This document shows, in pieces, positions 9,242 to 20,472 of a stretch of DNA of 64,000 nt. This DNA is from Tetracentron sinense (lineage: Eukaryota; Streptophyta; Magnoliopsida; Trochodendrales; Trochodendraceae). The notes beneath the pieces are model-generated. The model did not search any database. It had not been told where the DNA came from and worked only from the letters and a program-made list of their open reading frames with translations. The position numbers and the translations under genes are program-made. Numbering within the stretch: position 1 is the first letter of the stretch; every line of letters starts with the position of its first letter. The stretch is from positions 13,224,416-13,288,415 of the forward strand of contig CM026567.1 of the NCBI GenBank assembly GCA_015143295.1, in the 5' to 3' direction.

Positions 9242-9877
9242 TTTCTCTTCCAATTGGAGTATTCCTATAAGCTAGCATCAACCATGGGAACAATGGTGTT
9301 TGTGGACTCGTCCCTCTCCTGGTACTACGATAGTTCATACTGATGGATCCTTAAGACCTAATGCCGCGGGCTGTGGTGGAATTTTTCGTGACCATCATGG
9401 TGAGCCAATTCTCACTTTTGGTTCTTGCAGCCAAATTGAGGATCCTCTTTATTTCAATTCTAGCACTTACATGGAACTGTTGGCCATCAAGAAGGCATGT
9501 GATTTAAAGAGTTGAACCTAAATAGGCTTGGGTTTGTCTCGGATTCGAAAGGAGTTGTTGACATTATTAAAAACCGGACTGAGATGCCATGGCAAGTTGA
9601 AGGGCTGGTGGAGATTATACGGGAGGAATTTCGGCACTTTCAGGAGGTAACAATTTCTCATGCTTGGGGAGAGACAAATAGAGCTACTGATTTTCTAGCT
9701 TCCTTTTGTAACCTTGATTCGACAGTGGTTCTTCTTCCACATGATTTCCCTGATCCTCTTAGGAAGATTGATAGAGAGGATGCTCTTGGCTACAAATACC
9801 GTAGATTGTAAGTTGGTTTTTTAATGAATCTGGTTGGGGTCTGCCTAACCCCAAGCTTACCTTCCAAAAAAAAGATT
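9242..9877 (+). pseudogene. LINE 3' end with RNase H domain
   Basis: Frame WEQWCLWTRPSPG, VHTDGS (catalytic Asp), AAGCGGIFRDHHGE, YMELLAIKKAC, then a one-base frameshift near 9510, then GFVSDSKGVVDII and SHAWGETNRATDFLASF: the RNase H domain that ends plant L1-type ORF2. The stop at 9809 is followed by a short 3' tail and an A-tract at 9866-9873. No RT lies upstream because the Tekay LTR abuts it. The Tekay element probably inserted in this LINE. Confidence 0.85.
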
Positions 9878-9879
9878 AA

Positions 9880-11620
9880 TTAGTTGTCCAAGTCAACCTA
9901 CCAGAAAAAGTAACCTAGAGCTGCGGACAGAATCCCAACTGGGCTCCTTTTTCAACACGGTCTACTCCGACGCATTTGTTTCAATCTATCCTAACTTTTA
10001 GAATTGGTATCATTCAGTTTAAACCTCATCTGCTGATTTGGGCAATGAGATTCATAAGTTGTCTAGGTTCCAAAGTACTAAAAATAACATAGAGTTACTG
10101 ACAGAATCCATTTTGGGACTCCTTTTTCGACGTGGTCTGCTCCGACGCATTTATTTCAATCTATCATAACTTTCACAATTGGATTGGCTCGATTTAGACC
10201 CAGTTTGCCTGATTTGGGCAATGAGGTTAATAAGTTGACTAAGTTTCAAACTTACTAACAAAGAGCTGGGAACAGAAAACTCAACAGGGACTCCTTTTTC
10301 GACGTGATTTGCTCCGGTGCATATGTTTCAACCTAGAGGATTTTAGTGTTTGTTGGCTCATTGGGCCGTCGACGTCCCACTCTTTTGAATTCAATAAAAA
10401 ATTCGGGTTTGCTTTTTTTTTTTTTCTGCCAAGATAGTGGCTAGCAATTCCCTTATAAATAGTGGGGGCGCATAAGCCACTCTGACGCATTTGTTTCAAT
10501 CTATCCTAACTTTTAGAATTGGTTTCGTTCAGTTTATACATCATTTACCAAATTTGGGCAATGACTTTTATAAGTTGCCTAAGTTTCAAACTATTAAAAG
10601 AAGTAACTTAGAGCAAACACAAAATCCCAATCGAGACTCCTTTTTCGACACGGTCTGCACCGACACAAATGTTTCAACTTATCCTAACTTTAAAAATATT
10701 TTCGCTCAATTTGACTTTGTTTGCCCGATTTGGACAACGAGGTTCATAAGTTGCCTAAGTTTTCAAACTACTAAAAATAACCTAGTGGTACGCAAAGAAT
10801 CCTAACCAGGACTCCTTTTTCGATGTAGTCTACAACGACGCATTAATTTAATCTTTCGTAACTTTCAAAATTGGATTCGTTCAGTTTAGTCATCATTCGC
10901 CCGATAGGCAACGAGGGTCTTAGGTTACCTAACTTTTTTTTTTGGTTAAGGTTTCCTAACTTTCAAACAACAAAACAATGCAACCTAGAGACACGCACAA
11001 AATCCCAAAAGGGGCTTTATTTTTGACGTGTCTGCTCCGACACATTTGTTTCAGTATTTCGTTTAGCTTACACCTCGTTTGCCAGATTTCGACAATGAGG
11101 TTAATAAGTAGACTAAGTTTCAAACTTTACTAACTTAGAGCTGCGTGCAAAAAACTCAACAGGGACTCCTTTTTCGATGTGATTTGCTCTGACACATGTT
11201 TCAACCTAGAGGATTTTAGTGTTTGTTGGCTCATTGGGCCGTCGACGTCCCACTCTTTCGATTTCAATAAAACAATTCGGGTGTGGTAGGGCCCACCCCA
11301 AAAACTCAACCTAGGGACTCCTTTTTCGACGCGGTCTACTACGACGCATTAGTTTAATCTATCGTAACTTTCAAAATTGGATTCGTTCAGTTTAGTCATC
11401 GTTCGCCCGATAGGCAACGAGGGTCTTAAGTTGCCTAACTTTCAAACAACTAAAGAATGTAACCTAGAGATGCACACAAAATCCCAAAAGGGGCTCTATT
11501 TTTGACGTGTCTGCTCCGACACATTTGCTTCAGTATATGCTAATAGAATTGGTTTTGTTTAGTTTAGACCTCGTTTGCCAGATTTGGGCAACGAGGTTAA
11601 TAAGTTGACTAAGGTTGAAA
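9880..11620. repeat. Satellite-like tandem array A (~175 bp unit)
   Basis: Nine recognisable units marked by GACTCCTTTTTCGACG at about 9944, 10119, 10291, 10637, 10812, 11014, 11166, 11318 and 11494; the basic spacing is 172-176 with some deletions and insertions. Each unit also has CTCCGACGCATTTGTTTCA, ATTTGGGCAATGAGG and TAACCTAGAG. A larger repeat is visible: the block GGATTTTAGTGTTTGTTGG at 10339 recurs at 11211. No gene seen. Confidence 0.85.
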
Positions 11621-11624
11621 ATGA

Positions 11625-12663
11625 TATTGCTCTTACCCCCAATCTGAGGTGGAAAGGATATTGCTCGCTGGTCTGGTGCTCTAGTGGGGTTTCTTCTTAG
11701 GCAAAAACCCTATTTTCAGAACTTGAAGAGATTTGTGATGAAAGCTTGGGCTCCAAAGGGCCACCTGGAAATTTCCTCTATGGAAAATGGCATTTTCAAC
11801 TTTGATTTCAGGTGTGAGGAAGACAAGGTTCGTACCCTGGATGCTGGTCCATGGTTTTTCAACCAGAAACCACTGATTCTTCGTCCCTGGTCCCTGATGC
11901 TAAAACTTGAAAAACCCCATATCTCATCTATTCCTCTTTGGATAAAGCTTCCAGGTCTCCAACTCCACCTTTGGGGTGAACGGATGCTGAGCCGACTTGC
12001 TAGCGCTATGGTATTCCCCTATCCTCAGATGAAGTTACAGCTGAACAGGGTCGCCTCTCTTATGCTCGTATTTGTGTGGAAGTCTCAGCAAGTGATGAAC
12101 TTCCTGATCTTATAGACGTCCAAAGACTAGATGGTTCCATTTTTCATCAGAAAGTCCAGTATGGCTGGAAACCTATGCGCTGCTCTAAATGTGCGTTGTT
12201 TGGTCACATCGAATCCAAATGTGAAACCAAACAGAGTTTTGTTCCAAAACATTCGATCATCTCCCCTGTTTCTTGGCCTGTTAATGATCTAGATGGAGAA
12301 TCCTCTGCTGTTACGAACTCTACAAATGAGGGTTTCAGAAATGCTCAAGTGGAAAATTCATCCTTCTTGACTGGGGACAGAAGCCACGATGAATCTTCCT
12401 TTGATGCTGGTAGGACTGCACTCAATCCTCATGATAAACATTTAGAGACGAATGAAGTCACTTCTGAGGAAGAGGAAAGTGCTGGGGGGGAGGATGATTC
12501 ACCTATTGAAGTTGGGTTTGCTTCCTATCGCCCATCACTTGTTCGACATTTTGCCTCCATCAGAGCCAGAAATCAAGCTATTAATCGTAACCCTCTAATT
12601 GATTGGGTTCTTCAGGACAATCTATCTCATGAGGAAGAGGATGAACGTAGATGTGGATCTTAG
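11625..12663 (+). pseudogene. LINE ORF1 fragment (DUF4283 and zinc knuckle)
   Basis: Nucleic-acid-binding ORF1 of a plant L1-type LINE. Visible: DIARWSGALVGFLLRQKP, FRCEEDKVRTLDAGPWFF, LILRPWSLMLK, IPLWIKLPGLQLHLW, then YGWKPMRCSKCALFGHIESKC with a CX2CX4HX4C knuckle, then a Ser/Glu-rich tail to a stop at 12661. A one-base deletion near 12053 splits it into 11684-12115 and 12076-12663. The N-terminus fades into array A; no endonuclease or RT follows, because copia sequence starts shortly after. Confidence 0.85.
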
Positions 12664-13998
12664 ATCTGAAAGAAAGATAAACTACTTTAAGAGGTTAGAT
12701 ATGAATGAAATATCAAGCTTCTATGAAATCTCTCAAGTGGAAGATTGGAATTTTAGCTCAAAGAAAGAAAAAACAGAGTATCGTTGCAGAGGTTGGGAAT
12801 TTTTTAAATCAGAGAGTGATATCAAATATAACAGTGTAGGAGTGATTTTATCTCTTTTGATCATTCAAATCAATTAATATTTATAGTGATTGAAATATAC
12901 CGTTTGAGGATCAAAATGCGAAAACCAGTTATAGATATAGTTGTTGGCAAAAAGAACGGTTTTTCAGAATTTTTCTGAACTATCCAGTCGATTAGAGGAG
13001 CCTCCTAATTGGCTGGATGGTTACCTGATCGCTTGGATAATTTTTCTGATCGGCTGGATCATTTAACCCAGTTTTAAAGAGTTTTGTTCTATTCAGTCGA
13101 TTAGAGGAAGGAGTGATCGGCTGGATGGACCATCTAATCGACTGGATGGTCAACCTGATCAGCTGGATAGACAAAAAATTTCCAGATTTTTGTTTATCTG
13201 ATTTTTAGTGCTTTTATTTTAACTTTAATGATTTGCATGAATTTCAAAGTCTTTAATTTTGTTAGTAAACCATGATTAACAACTCATAATGGTCTTTAAA
13301 AAGATTTAAGATGGATTAGAAAAGAGAACCAACATGATTAGCACATGCAGACAAATTTTGAAAAAAGTTGTTCTATCCAGTCGATCACAGGGCTTGCCTG
13401 ATCGACTGGATGGTCTGCCTAATCGGCTGGATGGCCTATCTGATCGACTGGATAGGCTAATTTTATTTGCAGATTCCATTTTCAAAACCTTTAAGGTATG
13501 ATTTGATTCCTAGGTTTTTTATTTAACCTTTATGAGTATAATTAACATGTTTTAAGGTCCTTAATCATATTTTAATATTTGTTCAAGGGACCTATGGTCA
13601 ATCTAAGGTATTTTGAGCTTTTTCACCAAATCAACCACTTGAGGATTTTTACAAGAAATCCCGGACAGACTATACTTACTACCTAGACTAAGACCTTGAT
13701 GGAGATGAGCTTTGTGCTTCAATGGCCTTCAGCAGTAGTGTCTTCTAGGCAATCTTCCAAAATCCTTTTTGTTGATAGTTGGTCATCTTCTTGAAGCTTT
13801 GATTTGGAATTTTCATCATGTCTTGACTAGGTCTTTTTATTGAAAGTTCTTGAATTTGCTTGAAGTACCTTTTTTAATACAAGAATGTAATAAAATAAAT
13901 TTCTCATGGAAGATATTAGTATTCAAGATTCATTTCATTATGTATGTCATTATTAAAATTAATTGAGGGACACATGGTTGTAACCTTAAGGCTAACAA
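12664..13998 (-). repeat. 3' LTR of the SIRE-like element
   Basis: On - it starts TGTTAGCCTTAAGG at 13998, right after the polypurine tract once the solo LTR is removed. The far end is unresolved, somewhere between about 12664 and 12720. It contains an array of long inverted repeats at 12975-13460. Confidence 0.6.
12975..13460. repeat. Inverted-repeat array ATCCAGTCGATTAG / TGATCGACTGGAT
   Basis: About ten copies, in both orientations, of a 13-15 base word. The clearest pair, at 13375-13412, is ATCCAGTCGATCA, an 11-base loop and TGATCGACTGGAT, a perfect 13 bp stem. Related words reappear at 23310-23530 in the internal spacer of the same element. Confidence 0.85.
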
Positions 13999-14204
13999 TG
14001 TAGAGCCCCGGACTTTTTCACATTTAATGCATGACACTTTCGTAGCCATTTTGCCTTTAAAGAGGTATAATTAATAAATAAGGAAGAAATTAAAAATTCC
14101 GAAACGTCACAAATGTTCGTTTTCGAAGTGCGAACCCAACGCAAGTTGAATCGTCAAAATCGGACGAACGAGTAAAAAGTTATGGCCAAAACAGTTTGGA
14201 CCTG

Positions 14205-14395
14205 CAGACCACCGATCGCTCGGTCCATGGAGGGATCGATCGGTCCAAAACCGATCGCTCGGAGGCTATCGACTGGTCAAGATTTTTGTATGGGGAAATT
14301 TTCCAGAGAGTGAGATTTTAACCGATCGCTCGGTTATGAAACCGATCGATCGGTAGGCAACCGATCGATCGGTCATTAACACCGATCGCTCGGTA
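14205..14395 (+). repeat. LTR cassette 1, CGATCG type
   Basis: Seven or more copies of ACCGATCGCTCGGT and ACCGATCGATCGGT, the latter a perfect 14-base palindrome, with a fixed middle (CTATCGACTGGTCAAG and ATTTTTGTATGGGG). Replaces the GGCACTATTC array of the 6774-9241 LTR. Confidence 0.9.
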
Positions 14396-15299
14396 CTCGC
14401 GTTTTTACAGAAATTCAGTAAGGGTATTATGGTCTTTTGGTCGGTTCACTCTAACCTTAAGAGTTTAACCCGAGCCTTTAGGGCTTTATTTCAACACTTA
14501 GAGAGATTGGGAGATAAGAAGAGAGGAGAGGGCGATTCCTAAACCTAGGGTTTCCATTTTGAAGAGAAATCAAAGGGGTTTGAGACCCTAGATCATCCTC
14601 AAGCACGTTTTCCTTCAAGATCTCGGCTCAAGCTCGTGTGGAGCTCGTGTTCCAAGCTAGGGCAGCAACTCACGGTCGTTTTGGAAAGGGGATTTCTTCC
14701 TCACTTGATCAAGGTCGGTACTTCTTGCAACCCTCCTAGTTATAGTTCCTTCTTTTCCTTTATTTCTCTATGCTTTCCTTCATTTACACACATGTCATGA
14801 GATGGATGGTTGTGAATGGTGAATGGAGATGGAATCGGCGATTGGATGCCATGGTTGTGTTATGATGATTAAAATGGGGAGGGCATTGTTCCAATAATAA
14901 ACATACAAGTGTGATGTGAGTAAAACCCACCTAGAAAAGCATGTTGTAGGGTTAATAAATAATGAATGCACCATGTTCGATAAAATGCCAAGGTGAATAA
15001 AATGAATAATAAATTAAGAGAATGCATGTTTAAGGTTTATGGAAATTGCTAGGTTCATGATAGTGTGATTATTCGCTTTCCCTAAATGATATAAATATTA
15101 AATTGCTCAACTCATTGATGTTATGTGTTATGAATTACTCAAATGCCATATTTAATTCCAAATGCAAGTATGCACACGATCTCACGAGCACGCATGCATG
15201 ACATGATTTACCGAGGTTTTTCAAGAATGGAATTGAGAGGTGGGGCATATCCTACGATATGTTTTACCTCGCTTTTGGCAAGGACAAGAAAATCATACA

Positions 15300-15805
15300 T
15301 TTTCATAAGAAGGGTCTCCCTTCCCTCGCAAGTGCATACATATCATAAGAAGGGTCTCCCTTCCCTCACAAGTGCATCTCACAAGGACATCTCACAAGTG
15401 AATCTCACAAGTGGAAGGACAAGACATGGCAAGCATTCTAGGAAGAAGGGTCTCCCTTCCCTCACAAGTAGTTTACTTTTCCAAGCAAGCATGACAAGAC
15501 ATGGCAAGCATTCTAGGAAGAAGGGTCTCCCTTCCCTCACAAGTAGTTTACTTTTCCAAGCAAGCATGACAAGACATGGCATGACAAGCATGAGCATTTT
15601 AGGAAGAAGGGTCTCCCTTCCCTCACAAGTAGTTTACTTTTCCAAGCAAGCATGAAAAGACATGGCAAGCATTCTAGGAAGAAGGGTCTCCCTTCCCTCA
15701 CAAGTAGTTTACTTTTCCAAGCAAGCATGACAAGACATGGCATGACAAGCATGAGCATTTTAGGAAGAAGGGTCTCCCTTCCCTCACAAGTAGTTTACTT
15801 TCAAG
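15300..15805 (+). repeat. LTR cassette 2, GAAGGGTCTCCCTTC type, seven copies
   Basis: Seven copies of AGAAGGGTCTCCCTTCCCTC, the last five separated by CAAGTAGTTTACTTTTCC-type linkers. A ~160 base block is itself duplicated (15421-15600 and 15580-15760). Three frames across it stay open by chance, giving short artefactual ORFs. Confidence 0.9.
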
Positions 15806-15999
15806 CAAGCACGACATGCGTTTTTCAAGGGTTTTTATCGGCTTTTCTGACTGCAAGCATGATTACAAACTGCTTTACTTCCTTGTATGATATGAACTGT
15901 TCCTATTTTACATATATATGTGTGCATTGCTATCTCATGCTATGACTATTGGTTAGTATTTAGTACCCGCTGAGTATTCCATGCTCAGCCGTACTTCTT

Positions 16000-16119
16000 A
16001 TGTCGACAGGTTCTGAGGGAGCTGCTGCTCCATTTGATGTTTGTGCTCCTGGTCCATGGGTGGAGGAGGAGTACGTCGAGGAGCCTTTGGAGGAACCTCC
16101 CGTAGAGGGTCATCAGTAG
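16000..16119 (+). CDS. Conserved short reading frame inside Tekay LTR
   Basis: 39 residues, MSTGSEGAAAPFDVC then GPWVEEEYVEEP and EGHQ. Ala 3 is Thr through GCA to ACA, which also changes the candidate acceptor to GACAG. The intron candidate here would be 14714-16009, 1296 bases. Confidence 0.42.
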   Translation: MSTGSEGAAAPFDVCAPGPWVEEEYVEEPLEEPPVEGHQ

Positions 16120-16414
16120 GTGGTGTTAGATTCTGAGTGGATTAGCTGTGGGTGAGCATGAGTGATTATATCCATGTATTTTGGCGGGCATGTCCGCACT
16201 TTCTTTGTTTTGATTTCTTTGTATTAAAACTTGGACTGTCTGTATATACTTAGAGGTTTGTTAGACTTCCGCTGTGTTTTATAGTTATGCTTCCGCTGTT
16301 ATCCTCTATTGTATATGTTCTGTGGGTTGGTTCGTCAAGTAAGTCATGTAAGTCATGATTAAGTCGTCCAAGATTCACTCTAACTCCTAGGGTGGGTTTT
16401 GGGTCGCGACGAAC

Positions 16415-16430
16415 AATCTCCCCCTTTTTG
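16415..16430 (-). other. Polypurine tract of the SIRE-like element
   Basis: On - CAAAAAGGGGGAGATT, the usual SIRE form just before TGTTAG. It is separated from its LTR only by the solo Tekay LTR. Confidence 0.88.
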
Positions 16431-16812
16431 ATGATGACACATATAATGGAATGAAATGGGTTGAACTCCCCTTCAACAGATACTTTTTATAAATATGAGG
16501 AGAGCTCCCCCTAAGCAAGTGCATAAAAGAAATATTATTAAGTTGAATACCAAGAAAAGTTCCACAAAAAGATTCTAAAGAATTTTCTATTTAATACCAA
16601 GAAAAGTTCCATAAGAGAATTTATTGTTATTTTAAGAATCAAGAGAAGTTCCATGACATTCTTTATGTAATTTAAGTATTACTGGAAAAAATCTCATGTA
16701 TTTCATATGTTTTCATACACAAACAAGAAAAGAAAAAAAATTTGTCATTACTTCATTTCATTTCATATGACTTCTCCTCCTTGTCAACATCAAAACAAAA
16801 AAGACACAAAAG
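16431..16812 (-). other. Copia 3' untranslated region
   Basis: AT-rich, with repeated AAGAAAAGTTCCA words (16549, 16600, 16633). No frame or domain seen. Confidence 0.6.
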
Positions 16813-18786
16813 CTACAGCCCATCCTTCTTCTGTTTCTTGATAAGATCAGCAACCTTGGAGAAGATGTCTTCTTGAGGAGCTGTATCTTCAGGAGCTGGA
16901 GTCTTGGGGTCTTCTTCACTGGAGGAGGGAGCTTGGGGGTCATCAGGAGAGTCAGAAGATGAGGACTGAGCTGAGTCTTCATCAGAAGAGGGAAGGGAGA
17001 TTATAGGATCATCCTTAGGCTGACCCCTTCTGGAAGGTGTTTGCTTCATAGGCCTCTTGCCTTTCCAGAGGGAAGGGGCTGAAGTAGAGGGTTGAGAGGA
17101 AGGGGCTTTAGAAGCCAAGCTAACTAGGAAGTTATTAATCTTTTTCAGCTCATCAGTGGCTCTAAGGGTGATGGTGGCTGACAAAAAATCATGTTCAGCC
17201 ATATCTAGAAGTAGCTGTCCATGAGTCTTCAATTAGAGTTCTGAAGAGTCCTCTTGACCTTGAATCACCTTTGTCACTTTGTCCAACTTTATAAACTCCT
17301 CCATTTGATCTCCTTCCAGCCTATGGAGCAAGGATGTCACTATATCCACTCTGTTCTTAGTGACTGAAGAATCCATATTGATAGTCCCTAGGACTGAGTA
17401 GGCTGCATCAACTCTCTCCTTCAAGTCTTCATGCACAACAACAATGGAGGTTTCAAGGGAGGACAATCTCTCTCTAATTTCACTTTTGAAATTTGTAGAG
17501 GATCCTTCTAAATAGGCTAATCTATCTCTGATCTCTGTTTGTAATCTAGTGGCTTGAGCCTCTTGGCTGTCTAACCTTTCTCTGATTTCAGCTTGAAAGT
17601 CAATCATTCCAGCACTCAGAGAATCCAATTTGCCCAACAAGAGGCTGAAAGAATCATCAGAAAGAGAGGGTCTGAATAGGTGCTCAGGTGGAGCAGAGGA
17701 ACCACCAACTTCAAAATGAGGAGTGGGTGCTCTGAGAGGAGAAGAGGGAGGAGTGAAAGTAGTTCTGGCAGGGGATGGAGCAGGAGATAGAGAATGAAAG
17801 GGCTGATCAAGAGGTGGATCAATAGGAGGATTAGAAGTAGAGGGAGCAAGAAGAGGTGCTGGTTCAGCTGATGAAGAGGGCTGAGTAGAGGAGGAGGAAG
17901 GCTGAGTGCCAGAAATTTTTGGACACCATTTCTGGAGGTCCTGATTCCACTGATATCCCATTCTAACTAGAGTGGTTGTGCTGTAGATATCATAGTGGGT
18001 AGGTTGGATTACTTCAAGGGTGGAGTCGAAAGAAAGTTTAAAGTGCTTAAAGATTTTGGTAAGAAGCTGTCCATAAGGAAGACAAGCATTCTTTTTGGGA
18101 ACACACTCTATCATATTGTGAAAAATTAGATAGCAGAGATCAAAGGGTTGGGTAGTGAGAACACACCAAATGAGAAAAACATCAAAGTATGAAAGGTAAT
18201 TTCTACTACCTTTTCTGGGTTAAATGTTATAGGAGAAGATGTGATGAACTAGTCTGACATCCAACGTCAGACTGTTTAGAGTGGGTATAGAAACTTGGGT
18301 GATTTCTTTAGAACAAATGAGATTGAGAGCTTCAATTGGCTCAAATCCAGGATAATTTGGCCAATCTTTGGAAGCAAACATTTCTATGCTTCCAGCAGGG
18401 ATATAAAGAATAGAAGTAAGAATTTCTATAGACAAGGTAATGTCCTTGCCATAGACAAAGGAGTTGAAGGTGTTGGTGGAAGGACTGAAGTGGAGGAGAG
18501 AGTAAATTTTTTTAACTAATTCAGGGAACATTGGTTCCTTGAATTGATGGAGTTGGAGCCATCCTAGAGCTTTAAAGAGCTCGCAGATGTGACCTAGGCC
18601 TCACTCAGAAAGAATAGAGGAGTCTAAGATCTTACCATAGACGATGGGTCTCGAATGGATGATATCTCAGTACTTTTTGGTAGCCTTTCTGGTCTTGAAA
18701 CACGATGCCGAAGCTTCTTCATTCTCAGCAGGAGCTTTCTCTGATCTTCACTGTCTTTTAGGGCTTGATCCTTCTTCTGCGTTCTT
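16813..18786 (-). pseudogene. ORF3 in env position (putative plant transposon protein domain)
   Basis: On - the readable domain starts near 18640 (RPIVYGKILDSS) and runs MFPELVKKIYSLLHFSP, LTLDVRLVHHIFSYNI, YFDVFLIWCVLTTQPFDLCY, MIECVPKKNACLPYGQLLTKI, YSTTTLVRMGYQW. This is the globular domain often found between pol and the 3' LTR of plant SIRE and some gypsy elements. A Pro/Ser-rich stretch follows, then repeated EIRERLDSLE heptads (likely coiled coil), then an acidic Ser-rich tail and KVADLIKKQKKDGL. Stops: TAA at about 18219-18221 and TAA at 17233. The N-terminal part (18650-18786, plus 20768-20813) is decayed. No signal peptide or membrane segment seen, so the env label is positional only. 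Confidence 0.75.
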
Positions 18787-18994
18787 TGTAGAGCCCCGGA
18801 CCTTTTCACATTTAATGCATGACACTTTCATAGCCATTTTGCCTTTAAAGTAGTACAATTAATAAATAAGGAAGAAATTGAAAATTCCGAAATGTCAAAA
18901 ATGTTCCTTTTCGAAGTACGAACCCAACGCAAGTTGAATCGTCAAAATCCGACGAGCGAGTCAAAAGATATGGCCAAAACAGTCTGGACCTGCA

Positions 18995-19190
18995 GGCAAC
19001 CGATCGCTCGCTCCATAGAGCGATCGATCGGTCCAAAACCGATCGATCGGTAGCTATCGACTGGTCAAGATTTTTGTATGGGGAAATTTTCCAGAGAGTT
19101 GATTTTTGGTCGAGAGCTCGGTCAACACACCGATCGCTCGGTAGGCAACTGATCGATCGGTCATAAACACCGATCGTTCGGTCCTCGCGT
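18995..19190 (+). repeat. LTR cassette 1, CGATCG type
   Basis: Copies of ACCGATCGATCGGT and ACCGATCGCTCGCT with drift; same fixed middle block as in 14205-14395. Confidence 0.88.
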
Positions 19191-19243
19191 TTTGCAGAAT
19201 TTTCACTAAGGGCATTTTCGGCATTCGGGTGTTATACCCTTTC

Positions 19244-19252
19244 TTATATAGG
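19244..19252 (+). promoter_or_regulatory. TATA box of Tekay LTR
   Basis: TTATATAGG just before GCCCGAGCCTTTAGGGC. The LTRs at 1-1909, 6774-9241, 13999-16411 and 58613-61462 have TTAAGAG at the same place. Confidence 0.6.
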
Positions 19253-19794
19253 ATCGCCCGAGCCTTTAGGGCTCATTCTCAACACTTAGAAGATTTGGAA
19301 GATTAGAAGAGAGGAGAAAGGGTTCCCAAACCTAGGTTTTCATTTGGGGAGAAATCAAAGGGGTTAAGACCCTAGATCAACCCCAAGCCCATTTTCTTCA
19401 AGATCAAGGCTCAAGCATTCGAGGAGCTCGTGATCCAAGCTAGGGCAGCAGCTACATGGTCTTTTTTGGAAGGGATTTCTTCCTCATTGTTCAAGGTCGG
19501 TACTTCTTGCTACCCTCCTAGTTATAGTTCTTTTTCCTTTATTCTTCTTTGTGTTACTTTATACATTCATGTATGATGAGGTGGGTTGTGAATTGTGGGT
19601 GAATGGTGAATAGAGATGAATGTGGGCGATTGGATGCCGTGTGTAATTCCAAATGCACGTATGCACACGACCTCACGAGCACGCATACATGACATGATTT
19701 ACCGAGGTTTTCAAGAATGGGATTTAGAGGTGGGGCATATCCGACGATATGTTTTACCTCGCTTTTGGCAAGGACAAGACAATCATACATTTTC

Positions 19795-20045
19795 ATAAGA
19801 AGGGTCTCCCTTCCCTCGCAAGTGCATACATATCATAAGAAGGGTCTCCCTTCCCTCGCAAGTGCATCTCACAAGGACATCTCACAAGTGAATCTCACAA
19901 GTGGAAGGACAAGCATGAGCATTCTAGGAAGAAGGGTCTCCCTTCCCTCACAAGTAGTTTACTCTTCCGAGTAGGCATGACATGACATAGCATGACAAGC
20001 ATGAGCATTCTAGGAAGAAGGGTCTCCCTTCCCTCACCAGTAGAT
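19795..20045 (+). repeat. LTR cassette 2, GAAGGGTCTCCCTTC type
   Basis: Four copies of AGAAGGGTCTCCCTTCCCTC within the candidate intron 19496-20362 (867 bases). Confidence 0.88.
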
Positions 20046-20352
20046 TACTTTTCAGAACAAGCAAGCATGATACACGCATGATACAAGCATGACACGCATG
20101 ACACGGTAGACAAGGTTTCAAGCATAAAAAGGGTAATTTCAGTCAAGTCAAGTGCACAAGATTTCAAGGGTTTTACCGGCTTTTATGAATGCAACATGAT
20201 GAATTATATTGCTTTACTTTATTGTCATGATATGAATCATTCCTGCTTTATATGCGTGAATTGTTTCCTACTTTATGTATGCTATCCGTATGCTATGACT
20301 GTTGGTTAGTGCTTAGTACCAGCTGAATATTCCATGCCCAGCCGTACTTCTT

Positions 20353-20472
20353 ATGTCGGCAGGTTCTGAGGGAGCTGCTACTCTATTTGATCTTTGTGCT
20401 CCTGGTCCATGGGTGGAGGAGGAGTACGTCGAGGAGCCTTTGCAGGAACCTCCCGTAGAGGGTTATCAGTAG
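20353..20472 (+). CDS. Conserved short reading frame inside Tekay LTR
   Basis: 39 residues, MSAGSEGAATLFDLC then APGPWVEEEYVEEP and LQEPP. A-P is replaced by T-L, otherwise as in 1496-1615. Confidence 0.42.
   Translation: MSAGSEGAATLFDLCAPGPWVEEEYVEEPLQEPPVEGYQ

Larger units (their letters stand above)
13999..16411 (+). repeat. Solo Tekay LTR with AACAA duplication
   Basis: 2413 bases, TGTAGAGCCCCGG to GTCGCGACG (last base changed from A). AACAA at 13994-13998 is repeated at 16412-16416. Removing it restores the copia junction CTAACAATCTCCCCC, that is LTR start plus polypurine tract. Formed by recombination between two LTRs of a former full element. Confidence 0.95.

Noticed and set aside
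9300-9811. Host RNase H-like gene
   Set aside because: LINE-type RNase H with frameshift and A-tract; not a host gene.
15143-15945. Frames through GAAGGGTCTCCC units
   Set aside because: Intronic LTR repeats; not conserved as protein.
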